Positions 16,097 through 24,274 of a stretch of 38,254 nucleotides of DNA are shown in pieces. A program made the translations under genes and the position numbers. Under the pieces are notes generated by a model, which was not told the DNA's origin, made no database searches, and saw only the letters and a list, made by a program, of their open reading frames with translations. The stretch comes from Clostridiales bacterium. Its GTDB lineage: Bacteria; Bacillota; Clostridia; Christensenellales; Aristaeellaceae. How positions within the stretch are numbered: position 1 is the stretch's first letter; the number at the start of each line of letters is the position of its first letter. The stretch is taken from the NCBI GenBank assembly GCA_004557905.1, contig SFFH01000027.1, positions 1 to 38,254 on the forward strand, written 5' to 3'.

Positions 16097-16132
16097 CAAA
16101 GCTGTTCGGATGTGGGGCCGGGCACTGCCCGG

Positions 16133-17611
16133 TTACTTCAGCTTCCAGGCGAGATCGGCGAGGAACAGATCCTGCTCCAGCTTCTCGACCGTGGTGTCCT
16201 TGGTGATGTGCACGAACTCGATGCCCATCATGTTCGCCCAGTCCTTCATCTGCTCGGCGGTCACGTCGTAGGAGAGCACGGTGTGATGCGCGCCGCCCGC
16301 GGTGATCCAGCACTCCAGGCCGGTGGTCAGGTCCGGCATCGCGCGCCACATGACGCGGGCGACCGGCAGGTTCGGCATCTCCATGATCGGCTTGACGCAC
16401 TTGATGTCCTGGCAGATCAGGCGCAGACGGCCGCCCATATCGATCAGGCTGACGACAATCGCGTCGCCCTCGCGGCCCTCGAACACCAGGCGCGCCGGGT
16501 CCTTCTCGTTCATGCCGATGCCCAGGTGATGCGTTTCAATGCGCGGCTTCGCGCTGGCCACGCTCGGGCAGACCTCGAGCATGTGCGCGCCCAGGCTGTA
16601 TTCCTGGCCCGGAACGAGGTGATAGGTGTAGTCCTCCATGAAGGTGGTGCCGCCGGTCTGGCCCTCGGAAATCGCCTTGAGGATCGAGGTCATCGCGGAG
16701 ACCTTCCAGTCGCCCTCGCCGCCGTAGCCGTAGCCCTCGGCCATCAGGTGCTGGGAAGCCAGACCTGGCAGCTGCTCCATGCCGTAGAGATCCTGGAACG
16801 TGTTGGAGAACGCCTTGCAGCCCTCGGCGTCGAGCATCTTGCGGATGGCAATCTCCTCGCGCGCCTGATAGCGGATCGCGTCCACGTTCTCGGTGGCGAT
16901 GTCGTACGCTTCGGTATAGACCGCCATCATCGCGTCGATCTCTTCCTCGGTCACGGCGTTCATCACCTTGACCAGATCGCCGGTGGCCCAGGTATTCACC
17001 TGCCAGCCCAGCTTGGTCTGCACCTCGACCTTGTCGCCCTCGGTGACGGCCACCTCGCGCATGTTGTCGCCAAAGCGCATGACCTTGAGGCCCTTGGAGA
17101 AGGCCACGCCGACGGCGGCGCGCATCCAGCTGCCCAGGCGCTTCTGAACGGTCTCGTCCTTCCAGTAGCCGGCGATGACCTTGCGCGGCATGCGCAGGCG
17201 CGCGGCGATGAAGCCGTGCTCGCGGTCGCCATGGGCGGCCTGGTTCAGGTTCATGAAGTCCATGTCGATCTCTTCGTTGGGGATCTCCAGGTTGTACTGC
17301 GTGGCAAAGTGGCAGTAGGGCTTCTGCAGGTTGGCGAAGCCGTTGATCCACATCTTGCTCGGGGAGAAGGTGTGGCACCAGGTGATGATGCCGGCGCACT
17401 TCTCGTCGTAGTTCGCCTCGCGGACGATGTCGGTGATCTCCTTGTTGGTCTTCGCGGTGACCTTGTAGACCAGCTTGCAGGGCAGGTTGCCGGAGGCGTT
17501 CAGCGCGTCGGCCATCTCCGCGGCGCGCTTAGCGACGGTCTCAAGGACCTGCGGGCCGTAGAGGAACTGGCTGCCGACGACGAACCAGAATTCGTACTGC
17601 TTCATGCTCAT
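16133..17611 (-). CDS. araA: L-arabinose isomerase
   Basis: A 492-residue enzyme converting L-arabinose to L-ribulose with Mn2+. It starts with the family hallmark YEFWFVVGSQFLYG; further blocks are WCHTFSPSKMWI, HFATQYNLEIPNEEIDMDFMN in two parts, FGDNMREVAVTEGDK, AEGYGYGGEGDWK, a MEDYTYHL segment with a catalytic Glu and SLGAHMLEVCPS with a metal His. Length is close to E. coli AraA (500). ATG at 17611 is preceded by AAAAGGAGAG; a second ATG at 17605 is nearly as good. It sits between araB and araD in the operon. Confidence 0.96.
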   Translation of the reverse strand: MSMKQYEFWFVVGSQFLYGPQVLETVAKRAAEMADALNASGNLPCKLVYKVTAKTNKEITDIVREANYDEKCAGIITWCHTFSPSKMWINGFANLQKPYCHFATQYNLEIPNEEIDMDFMNLNQAAHGDREHGFIAARLRMPRKVIAGYWKDETVQKRLGSWMRAAVGVAFSKGLKVMRFGDNMREVAVTEGDKVEVQTKLGWQVNTWATGDLVKVMNAVTEEEIDAMMAVYTEAYDIATENVDAIRYQAREEIAIRKMLDAEGCKAFSNTFQDLYGMEQLPGLASQHLMAEGYGYGGEGDWKVSAMTSILKAISEGQTGGTTFMEDYTYHLVPGQEYSLGAHMLEVCPSVASAKPRIETHHLGIGMNEKDPARLVFEGREGDAIVVSLIDMGGRLRLICQDIKCVKPIMEMPNLPVARVMWRAMPDLTTGLECWITAGGAHHTVLSYDVTAEQMKDWANMMGIEFVHITKDTTVEKLEQDLFLADLAWKLK

Positions 17612-17637
17612 GGGTGATCTCTCCTTTTCAAATGAAC

Positions 17638-19230
17638 TCAAGAAAGCTTCGCAATCGCGGCCTTCTGCGCGTCCAGGCACGCGGAGAACCGCTGGGTGTA
17701 TGCCTCAAGCCCTGCCGCGTCCGCCGCATCCGGGGAAATGGACACGCTCTTGGCATGGGCGAAAACCTGATCACTTAAATACGCTTCCAGGGTCTGGTTT
17801 TCCTGCCTGTTCGCGCGATAAGCCGCCAGAAGCGCCATACCCCACGGGCCGCCCTCGCCGGCGGTCTCCATGACGGAGATCGGAGTGTTCAGGCTGGCGG
17901 CGAGAATCGTCTGGCCGGCGACCGGCGTCTTGAAGTAGCCGCCGTGGCCGAGCAGGGAGTCGATCTTCACGTTCTCCCGGGCGAGGATGTCCATGCCCAG
18001 CTTGAGGCTGCTCATGGCGCCCGCGACGAGGCTGCGGGAGAAGTTGGCGAAGGTCAGCGCGGCGTCCGGCGTGCGCACCATCATCGGACGGCCCTCATTG
18101 AGGCCCACGACCGGCTCGCCGGAGAACAGCGGCAGGTTGACCACGCCGCCGCAGTCCTTGTCGCCCGTGAGGGCGGAGGTGAACAGCGCGGTGTAGATCT
18201 CGCCCATGGAGACGCTCTTGCCTGCGGCCTCACAGAAGCCCTTGAGCATGCCCGCCCAGGCGTTGATGTCGCTGGTGCAGTTGTTGCAGTGCACCATGGC
18301 GACGGGCTTGCCGGTGGGCGTGGTCACCATGTCGATCTCCGGATACACCTTGCTCAGCGGCTTCTCCAGCACGACCATCGCGAACACACTCGTGCCCGCG
18401 GAGACGTTGCCCGTGCGCACGGCGACGGCGTTCGTGGCGGTCATGCCGGTGCCCGCGTCGCCCTCGGGCGGCGCGACGAGCGCGCCGGCTTCCAGCACGC
18501 CGGTCGGGTCGAGCAGCTTCGCGCCCTCGGCCGTCAGGCTGCCCGCGTCCTCGCCCGCATTCAGCACGGCGGGCAGAATGTCGAGCAGCTTCCAGCCATA
18601 GCCCTTGGAGGCGATGGCCTCGTCAAACAGGCGCACCATGCGCGCGTCATAGGTGCCGGTCTGGCTGTCGATGGGGAACATGCCGGAGGCCTCGCCCACG
18701 CCCATGACGTGCCTGCCGGTGAGCATATAGTGCACATGGCCGGCGAGCGTGGTCAGGCGGGCGAGGCTCGGCAGGTGACTCTCGCCGTTCAGGATCGCCT
18801 GATACAGGTGCGCGATGCTCCAGCGCTGGGGAATGTTGAAGTCAAACAGGCTGGTCAGCGCTTCGGCCGCATCGGCGGTCATGGTGTTGCGCCAGGTGCG
18901 GAATTCGCACAACTGCTTGCCGTCCTTGTCGAAGGGGAGATAGCCGTGCATCATCGCGGAGACGCCCAAGGCGGCGAGGTGGGTCAGCTTCACGCCGTAC
19001 CTGCTCTCCACATCGGCCTTGAGCGCGGCATAGGCATCCTGAATGCCGGCCCAGACGTCGTCCATGTGGTAGGTCCACACGCCGTTTTCCAGGCGGTTTT
19101 CCCAGGTGTGATCGCCGGAGGCGATGGGCGCGTGATCCTCGCCGATGAGCACGCACTTGATGCGCGTGGAGCCGAGCTCGAGGCCCAGCACCGCGCGGCC
19201 GGACTGAATGACAGAGGCGATGTTGTTCAT
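17638..19230 (-). CDS. araB: L-ribulokinase, FGGY family
   Basis: A 530-residue FGGY-family sugar kinase, predicted to phosphorylate L-ribulose with ATP. The N-terminal phosphate loop is LGLELGSTRIKCVLIG. Later segments include SAMMHGYLPFD, GVGEASGMFPID, the NVSAGTSVFAMVV adenine-site region, and GHGGYFKTPV with AGEGGPWGMALLAAY near the C-terminus. Overall sequence is of the clostridial type rather than E. coli AraB, and alone it could be read as a xylulokinase. The position directly before araA and araD makes ribulokinase by far the best call. AAGGAGT lies 8 bases before ATG 19230. araA begins 26 bases after its stop. Confidence 0.88.
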   Translation of the reverse strand: MNNIASVIQSGRAVLGLELGSTRIKCVLIGEDHAPIASGDHTWENRLENGVWTYHMDDVWAGIQDAYAALKADVESRYGVKLTHLAALGVSAMMHGYLPFDKDGKQLCEFRTWRNTMTADAAEALTSLFDFNIPQRWSIAHLYQAILNGESHLPSLARLTTLAGHVHYMLTGRHVMGVGEASGMFPIDSQTGTYDARMVRLFDEAIASKGYGWKLLDILPAVLNAGEDAGSLTAEGAKLLDPTGVLEAGALVAPPEGDAGTGMTATNAVAVRTGNVSAGTSVFAMVVLEKPLSKVYPEIDMVTTPTGKPVAMVHCNNCTSDINAWAGMLKGFCEAAGKSVSMGEIYTALFTSALTGDKDCGGVVNLPLFSGEPVVGLNEGRPMMVRTPDAALTFANFSRSLVAGAMSSLKLGMDILARENVKIDSLLGHGGYFKTPVAGQTILAASLNTPISVMETAGEGGPWGMALLAAYRANRQENQTLEAYLSDQVFAHAKSVSISPDAADAAGLEAYTQRFSACLDAQKAAIAKLS

Positions 19231-19324
19231 ATAGACTCCTTCTTTGGCCCTGAAAGATGACGGAAGGCCGGGCGAGCGCCGAAGCGTGTCGCAGCGGTCT
19301 TCCGCCAGGAAAAGGGATGATGGC

Positions 19325-20398
19325 TTATTCCTTTTTGTGCGACGGACCGGACTTCTTCTTGAAGATCTTGCCGTGCATGACGATCTGCTGCAGCGCCACG
19401 AAGAGCAGCACCAGCGCGCCGGTGATGATCTTGCCCCACCAGGAGGAGAGCGTGCCGTTGAAGGTGATCAGGGACGGGATGACGGCCTTGAGCAGCACGC
19501 CGAAGAACGTGCCGATCATGTAGCCGACGCCGCCGGAGAGGAGCACGCCGCCGATGACCGCGGCAGAGATGACGTCCAGCTCGCCGCCCTGCAGCGCCAG
19601 GTTCCAGCCGGACTTGACGTACAGCGCGTACGCGATGCCCGCCAGCGCGGAGCAGAAGCCGTTGAAGCCGTAGACCATCATCTTCGTCTTATCGACCGGC
19701 AGGCCCATCAGGCGCGCGGACTGCTCGTTGCCGCCGACGGCGTAGACGTTGCGGCCAAAGCGGGTCTTCTGCAGGATGATGGTGCCGATGATGATCATGA
19801 CGATGAAGATCACGACGTTCAGGTTGATGTAGGCGACGGGCTTGATCTTGACCCATTCACCGCCGGAGTACTTCATGAAGTACATCTTCCAGCCGGCCAT
19901 TTTGTCAATCAGCTCGTTGTTGATGGAGATGGACTCGCGGCTGATGAGGGAGCACACGCCGCGCGCCAGGAACATGCCCGTCAGCGTTGCGACAAACGGC
20001 GGAATCTTGAGGTAGGTGACCAGCGCGCCCATGCCCAGGCCCAGCAGCACGCCGACCAGGATGGAGAACGCCATGCACAGCACCGGATCAAGACCCAGCA
20101 CGGTGGTGCCGTAGGCGATGAACATGCCGGTGAGGGAGGCGACCGCCGCGACAGACAGATCGATGCCGCCGGTGATGAGCACCATCGTCATGCCCACAGC
20201 GGAAATGCCGATGTAGGCGTTGTCCACGAACAGCATCATGAACGTGCGCAGCTTGGAGAAGCCGCGGTCGCCGTACATGATGATGCCCGCGCCGTAAATG
20301 ACCAGGAAGATGCCGATGGTGGCGAGCACCATGAGGTACTTCGGGTTGGTGACAAAGTTCACCAGCTTGCTGCTTTTCTTCTTATCCACGGAGCTCAC
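19325..20398 (-). CDS. yjfF: Sugar ABC transporter permease, YjfF-like
   Basis: A 357-residue inner-membrane permease of the ribose/galactofuranose (BPD_transp_2) class. It carries AVGMTMVLITGGIDLSVAAV, the family signature, and GRNVYAVGGNEQSARLMGLP, which contacts the ATPase. Around ten hydrophobic segments can be seen. It overlaps the upstream permease gene by 17 bases, so the two are translated together as a heterodimeric channel. In E. coli, YjfF pairs with YtfT for furanose sugars. Here the operon adds araB-araA-araD, so arabinose (perhaps in furanose form or as arabinose from arabinofuranosides) is the likely cargo. Confidence 0.85.
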   Translation of the reverse strand: MSSVDKKKSSKLVNFVTNPKYLMVLATIGIFLVIYGAGIIMYGDRGFSKLRTFMMLFVDNAYIGISAVGMTMVLITGGIDLSVAAVASLTGMFIAYGTTVLGLDPVLCMAFSILVGVLLGLGMGALVTYLKIPPFVATLTGMFLARGVCSLISRESISINNELIDKMAGWKMYFMKYSGGEWVKIKPVAYINLNVVIFIVMIIIGTIILQKTRFGRNVYAVGGNEQSARLMGLPVDKTKMMVYGFNGFCSALAGIAYALYVKSGWNLALQGGELDVISAAVIGGVLLSGGVGYMIGTFFGVLLKAVIPSLITFNGTLSSWWGKIITGALVLLFVALQQIVMHGKIFKKKSGPSHKKE

Positions 20399-21443
20399 CT
20401 ACCTTCTGCCTGCGGGCCTGGCGCGTGGCCAGCCACTTGCCGACCGGCTCAGACTGGATGACGATGACGATCAGGATGATGACGGCCTTGAACGCCATGA
20501 TGGATTCGGACGTGATGCCGAAGTAGTACACCAGCGTCGTGATGGTGCGGATGATGAGCGAGCCGATGATCGTGCCGGTCAGGGAGAACTTGCCGCCGGT
20601 CATGCTCGTGCCGCCCAGAACGACGGCGAGAATCGCGTCCATCTCGTAGTTCACGCCCGCGTTGTTGGAGTCGCAGGAGGAAATGCGGCTGGAGTAGATC
20701 AGGCCCGCCACGCCGGAGAGGAAGCCGGTGAGGGTGTAGACGATCATGATGATCTTGTCGGACTTGAGGCCCGTGACGCGGCTGGCGTTCGGGTTGACGC
20801 CGACGGACTCGACGAAGGTGCCGAACGCGGTCTTGCGCACGAAGATCATGACCGACGCGCAGACGACGATGGTGACGATGATCGGGAACGGCAGGCCGAA
20901 GAGGCTGCCCTGGCCGATGAAGCGGAACGGGGTATAGCCGGTGGTAAACTGCTTGCCGTTGGTGGCGATCTGCGCGATGCCGCGACCCGCCACCATCAGG
21001 ATCAGGGTCGCGATGATCGGCTGAAGCTTGAACTTGCCGATCAGCACGCCGTTGAACAGGCCCATGGCCGTACAGATGAGCAGCGGAACGAGGATGACCA
21101 GGATGAACGGCTTGACGGTGTAGTCGCCCGGGGTGGGGTACATCGTCACGTCCCAGCGCAGCAGCTTGAGCGCGAACGCGCCCGCCACGGCGACCAGCGC
21201 GCCGACGGAAATGTCCGTGCCGCCCAGCGCGATGACCATCGTCATGCCCATAGCAATGATCGTGATTTCCGCGCTGCGGTTCACAATGTCGATCAGCGAG
21301 CCGTAGAACATGCCGGTCGTCGCGTTGTACTCGATGTGGAAGAAGTTCGGTTCGAGGATGCCGGCAACCAGGAGGATCAGGAGCTCGGCGACGACCGCCC
21401 ACGCGAGTTTGTTCTTAAAGATGGATTCCTTGCTCTTCTTCAC
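20382..21443 (-). CDS. ytfT: Sugar ABC transporter permease, YtfT-like
   Basis: A 353-residue permease, partner of the YjfF-like protein. It has AMGMTMVIALGGTDISVGAL and GTFVESVGVNPNASRVTGL, the same two family motifs, with about ten membrane segments and a short charged N-terminus (KKSKESIFKNK). Its start overlaps the ATPase stop by 4 bases (ATGA), and its end overlaps yjfF by 17 bases. The symbol reflects resemblance to E. coli YtfT; the sugar bound is inferred from context. Confidence 0.85.
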   Translation of the reverse strand: MKKSKESIFKNKLAWAVVAELLILLVAGILEPNFFHIEYNATTGMFYGSLIDIVNRSAEITIIAMGMTMVIALGGTDISVGALVAVAGAFALKLLRWDVTMYPTPGDYTVKPFILVILVPLLICTAMGLFNGVLIGKFKLQPIIATLILMVAGRGIAQIATNGKQFTTGYTPFRFIGQGSLFGLPFPIIVTIVVCASVMIFVRKTAFGTFVESVGVNPNASRVTGLKSDKIIMIVYTLTGFLSGVAGLIYSSRISSCDSNNAGVNYEMDAILAVVLGGTSMTGGKFSLTGTIIGSLIIRTITTLVYYFGITSESIMAFKAVIILIVIVIQSEPVGKWLATRQARRQKVGELRG

Positions 21444-22954
21444 GCGGTCTCACCGTCCTTTTCGCCTGCAATGATGCGCATGATGTCCGCCTGCGTGCAG
21501 TTCTCGCCGGAAAGCTCGCCGGCCTTCTTGCCGTCGCGCATGACGATGATGCGGTTGGAGCAGCGGATGATCTCATCAAGCTCGGAGCTGATGAAGATGA
21601 TGGACATGCCCTCTTCGCACATCTCAAGCATCAGGCGCTGGATTTCCGCCTTCGCGCCGACGTCGATGCCGCGGGTCGGCTCGTCGAGAATCAGCAAATC
21701 CGGCTCGGTTGCCATCCAGCGGGCGAGGATGACCTTCTGCTGGTTGCCGCCGGAGAGCTCGCGGATCTTCTTCTCGGCGTCCGGGGTGGCGATGGAGAGC
21801 ATCTTGATGTACTTGTCTGCCAGCTCGTCCTGCTCCTTGCGGCTCATGGGCTTCATCATGCCGCGGCGGGCCTGCAGGGCCAGGGCGATGTTCTCGCGGA
21901 TGGTCAGGTCGCCGATGATGCCGTCGCGCTTGCGGTCCTCCGGACAGAAGGCGATCTTGTGGTTGATCGCGTCCATCGGCTCGCCGATTTTGACGGGGAT
22001 GCCGGCGATCTTGAGGTCGCCGTTTGCCATCTTCGTCACGCCGAAGAGCATCTCGGCGGTCTCCGTGCGGCCGGAGCCGAGCAGGCCGGCAAAGCCGAGC
22101 AGCTCGCCATGCTTCTGATTGAAGGAGATGTCCTCCACCTTGCCGGGAACGCCGATGTGATCGGCCTCGAGCATCATCTTCGCGTTCGGCTTCTGCGTGG
22201 CGCGCTTGAGGTCGAAGATCTCGTCGAGGTCCTTGCCGATCATGCTGGAAACGAGCTCCAGCTTGGTGATCTCGTTGGCATTGTACACGCCGATGAGATG
22301 GCCGTTGCGCAGCACGGTCAGGCGGTCGCTCATCTCAAACACCTGATCCAGGAAGTGTGTGATGAAGATGATGCCCATGCCCTGGGCCTTCAGGTCGCGC
22401 ATGACGTCGAACAGGCGCTTGACCTCCTCGTTGTCCAGGGAAGAGGTCGGCTCGTCGAGGATGAGCACCTTCGCGTCCACGTCCACGGCGCGGGCGATGG
22501 AGACCATCTGCTGAATGGCGGTGGAATACTGGGAGAGCGGGCGCGTGACGTCGATGTGAATCTTGAAGCGCTCAAGCAGCTCCTGGGAGCGCCGGTTGAT
22601 TTCCTTCCAGTCGATCTGGCCGCGGCGGATGGGCTGGCGGCCGATAAAGATGTTCTCGGCGACGGACAGGTTGTCGCACAGGTTGATCTCCTGGAAAACG
22701 GTAGAAATGCCAAGGTCCATGGCATTCTTGGGATCGGTGGGGCGGATCTCCTTGCCTTCAAGTGTGATCGTACCGGCGTCCATCTTGTTGACGCCGGTCA
22801 GGCACTTGATCAGCGTGGATTTGCCCGCGCCGTTTTCGCCCAGCAGCGCGTGCACCTCGCCGCGCCGGAGCGAGAAATCCACGCCGTCGAGCGCCTTGAC
22901 GCCCGGGAACTGGATTTCAATGCCTTTCATGGTCAGGATCACGTCTCGATCCAA
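21440..22954 (-). CDS. ytfR: Sugar ABC transporter ATPase, two-domain, YtfR-like
   Basis: A 504-residue ATPase with two nucleotide-binding domains, as in RbsA/AraG/YtfR. Domain 1 has Walker A GENGAGKST (39-47), a degenerate signature LSQYSTAIQQMVSIARA and Walker B VLILDEPTSSLD. Domain 2 has a degenerate Walker A (GLLGSGRTE) but a good signature LSGGNQQKV and Walker B LLILDEPTRGID. This one-active-site asymmetry is normal for the class. It follows the binding-protein gene after a strong hairpin. The nearest functional label is furanose or pentose uptake. Confidence 0.88.
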   Translation of the reverse strand: MDRDVILTMKGIEIQFPGVKALDGVDFSLRRGEVHALLGENGAGKSTLIKCLTGVNKMDAGTITLEGKEIRPTDPKNAMDLGISTVFQEINLCDNLSVAENIFIGRQPIRRGQIDWKEINRRSQELLERFKIHIDVTRPLSQYSTAIQQMVSIARAVDVDAKVLILDEPTSSLDNEEVKRLFDVMRDLKAQGMGIIFITHFLDQVFEMSDRLTVLRNGHLIGVYNANEITKLELVSSMIGKDLDEIFDLKRATQKPNAKMMLEADHIGVPGKVEDISFNQKHGELLGFAGLLGSGRTETAEMLFGVTKMANGDLKIAGIPVKIGEPMDAINHKIAFCPEDRKRDGIIGDLTIRENIALALQARRGMMKPMSRKEQDELADKYIKMLSIATPDAEKKIRELSGGNQQKVILARWMATEPDLLILDEPTRGIDVGAKAEIQRLMLEMCEEGMSIIFISSELDEIIRCSNRIIVMRDGKKAGELSGENCTQADIMRIIAGEKDGETA

Positions 22955-22984
22955 TGTTCATCATCCCTTCGCAACCACTGAAGA

Positions 22985-23013
22985 AGCGGATGGGAGCCTG
23001 GCTCCCATCCGCT
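22985..23013 (-). other. Intercistronic 14-bp hairpin between binding-protein and ATPase genes
   Basis: AGCGGATGGGAGCC (22985-22998) and GGCTCCCATCCGCT (23000-23013) are perfect complements around one T, so the real loop is CCTGG or so. No T-run follows in the direction of transcription. It probably protects the upstream binding-protein mRNA from 3' decay and gives it higher expression. A second small inverted repeat (ATCCGT 23032-23037 / ACGGAT 23047-23052) lies next to the binding-protein stop. Confidence 0.75.
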
Positions 23014-23059
23014 GCAAGGGTTTAGTTACTTATCCGTCAACGGTCAACGGATGGGTTTC

Positions 23060-23994
23060 TTAGTACTTGCGCTCAGCGATGACGTCCGCAGCCTTCACAG
23101 ACAGCAGCTCGCCAGCCTCGTCGTACGCAATGCCGCCCTCGGCGCAGAACACGCCCTCGGCCGGATGCAGCAGCTCGCGGGTGCCCGGCTCGCCGGCTTC
23201 GAGCTTCTTGATCAGCTCAGCCACGGCGTCGCCGTACAGCGGGTTGCACTCGATGGTGGCGTTCATGTCGCCGGCAACGATGGCGTCAAACGCAGCCTTG
23301 ACGGAGTCGCAGCCAACGATGATGATGTCCTTGCCCGGAACCTTGCCGGCGGCCTTGATGGCGTCGATGGCGCCCAGGGCCATGTCGTCGTTCTCCGCGA
23401 GGAGGACGTCGATCTTGTCATGCGCCTTCAGGAAGCTCTCCATGACGGCCTGGCCTTCAGCACGGGTGAAGTTGCCGGTCTGGGAAGCGATGACCTTGAA
23501 GTTCGGATGGGCAGCGAGGATCTCGTTGATGCCGGTGGTACGGTCGGTCGCAGCAGCGGCGCCGGTGGTGCCTTCCAGGATCGCGACGTTGATCTCTTCC
23601 TCACCGCGGCCCTTGGAGGCGAAGTAGTTGACGGTCCAGCGGGCCATGCGGCGGCCATGCGGTCGATCAGCAGCAGCGGGATCTCCGCATCGTTGACTTC
23701 CTTGAGGACCTCGTCCCAGCCGGTGGTCACGACGCCGGTGAAGAGGATGTAGTCCACGCCCTGGGTGATGAAGTTGCGCAGGGCCTTGACCTGGTTCTCC
23801 TGCTTCTGCTGCGCGTCGTCATACACCATCTTCCAGCCTTCCTTCTCGGCCATGGCCTTCAGGCTGTCGGTGTTGGCGGTGCGCCAGTCGGACTCCTGGC
23901 CGACCTGGGAGAAGCCGATGGTCAGCGCGGACGCATTGGCGACGCAGCCGATCACGAGCACAAGGGCCAGAGCGAGGGTAAGGAACTTCTTCAT
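23060..23994 (-). pseudogene. ytfQ: YtfQ-like sugar-binding protein, frameshifted
   Basis: The periplasmic-type sugar-binding gene of the importer, disrupted. Frame 1 runs from ATG 23994 (AGGAGG upstream): signal peptide, then LTIGFSQVGQESDWRTA, AQQKQENQVKALRNFITQG and IPLLLIDR, as in YtfQ. After the LLLIDR codons (about 23659) the frame turns to nonsense (WPAGPSTTSP). The homologous C-terminal part resumes in another frame at about 23640 with ARWTVNYFASKGRG, ILEGTTGAAAATDRTTGI, GNFTRAEGQAVMESF and AENDDMALGAIDAIK, ending at TAA 23060. Compared with E. coli YtfQ, about 26 residues between LLDR and the next conserved Trp are missing (20 bases here instead of about 78). CGCATGGCC occurs twice at the junction. 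It may be real or an assembly error. Confidence 0.85.
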
Positions 23995-24032
23995 AAGATT
24001 TGCCTCCTATTCTGTTTTGAGTTCCGTTTGCA

Positions 24033-24054
24033 GCAGACATTCTCTCCTGTCTGC
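24033..24054 (-). promoter_or_regulatory. Inverted repeat just downstream of the arabinose operon promoter
   Basis: Perfect 7-bp arms GCAGACA (24033-24039) and TGTCTGC (24048-24054) separated by 8 bases, starting about 13 bases after the -10. It is placed where a repressor would block initiation or where the mRNA 5' end would fold. I cannot match it to a known AraR or LacI operator with confidence. Confidence 0.5.
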
Positions 24055-24066
24055 CTCTTGTTTGTA

Positions 24067-24095
24067 AGAATACCACATTCTAGACAAAATGACAA
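24067..24095 (-). promoter_or_regulatory. Sigma-A promoter of the arabinose transport/catabolism operon
   Basis: Read on the minus strand: TTGTCA (24095-24090), 17-bp spacer, TATTCT (24072-24067) with a TGG extended -10 triplet. The imperfectly placed AGAAT/ATTCT repeat overlaps the -10. It should drive all seven genes down to araD at 15333. Confidence 0.7.
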
Positions 24096-24211
24096 GGGGT
24101 GAACTTGATTTCCCTGTGAAAAAACGATGCTGAACTGCGCGGGGAATTGTAAAATTGGGACAAGAAACGTCTGAACGGCGCAAAAATGCAGTGGGATGCG
24201 AAACGGCGCTG

Positions 24212-24238
24212 TTGCGGACACGGAAAGTATGCTATACT
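24212..24238 (+). promoter_or_regulatory. Promoter of the transglutaminase-like gene
   Basis: TATACT (24233-24238) with a TGC extended -10 triplet (24230-24232) and a weak -35 TTGCGG (24212-24217) at the short spacing of 15 bp. It diverges from the arabinose promoter across about 115 bases. Confidence 0.5.
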
Positions 24239-24274
24239 GTAAACATATGATGCCATTTTGGGAGGCGAAAAGCG

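Noticed and set aside
23640..23661. Programmed frameshift in the sugar-binding gene
   Set aside because: There is no slippery heptamer with a following pseudoknot, and about 26 conserved residues are missing as well, so a deletion is a better explanation.
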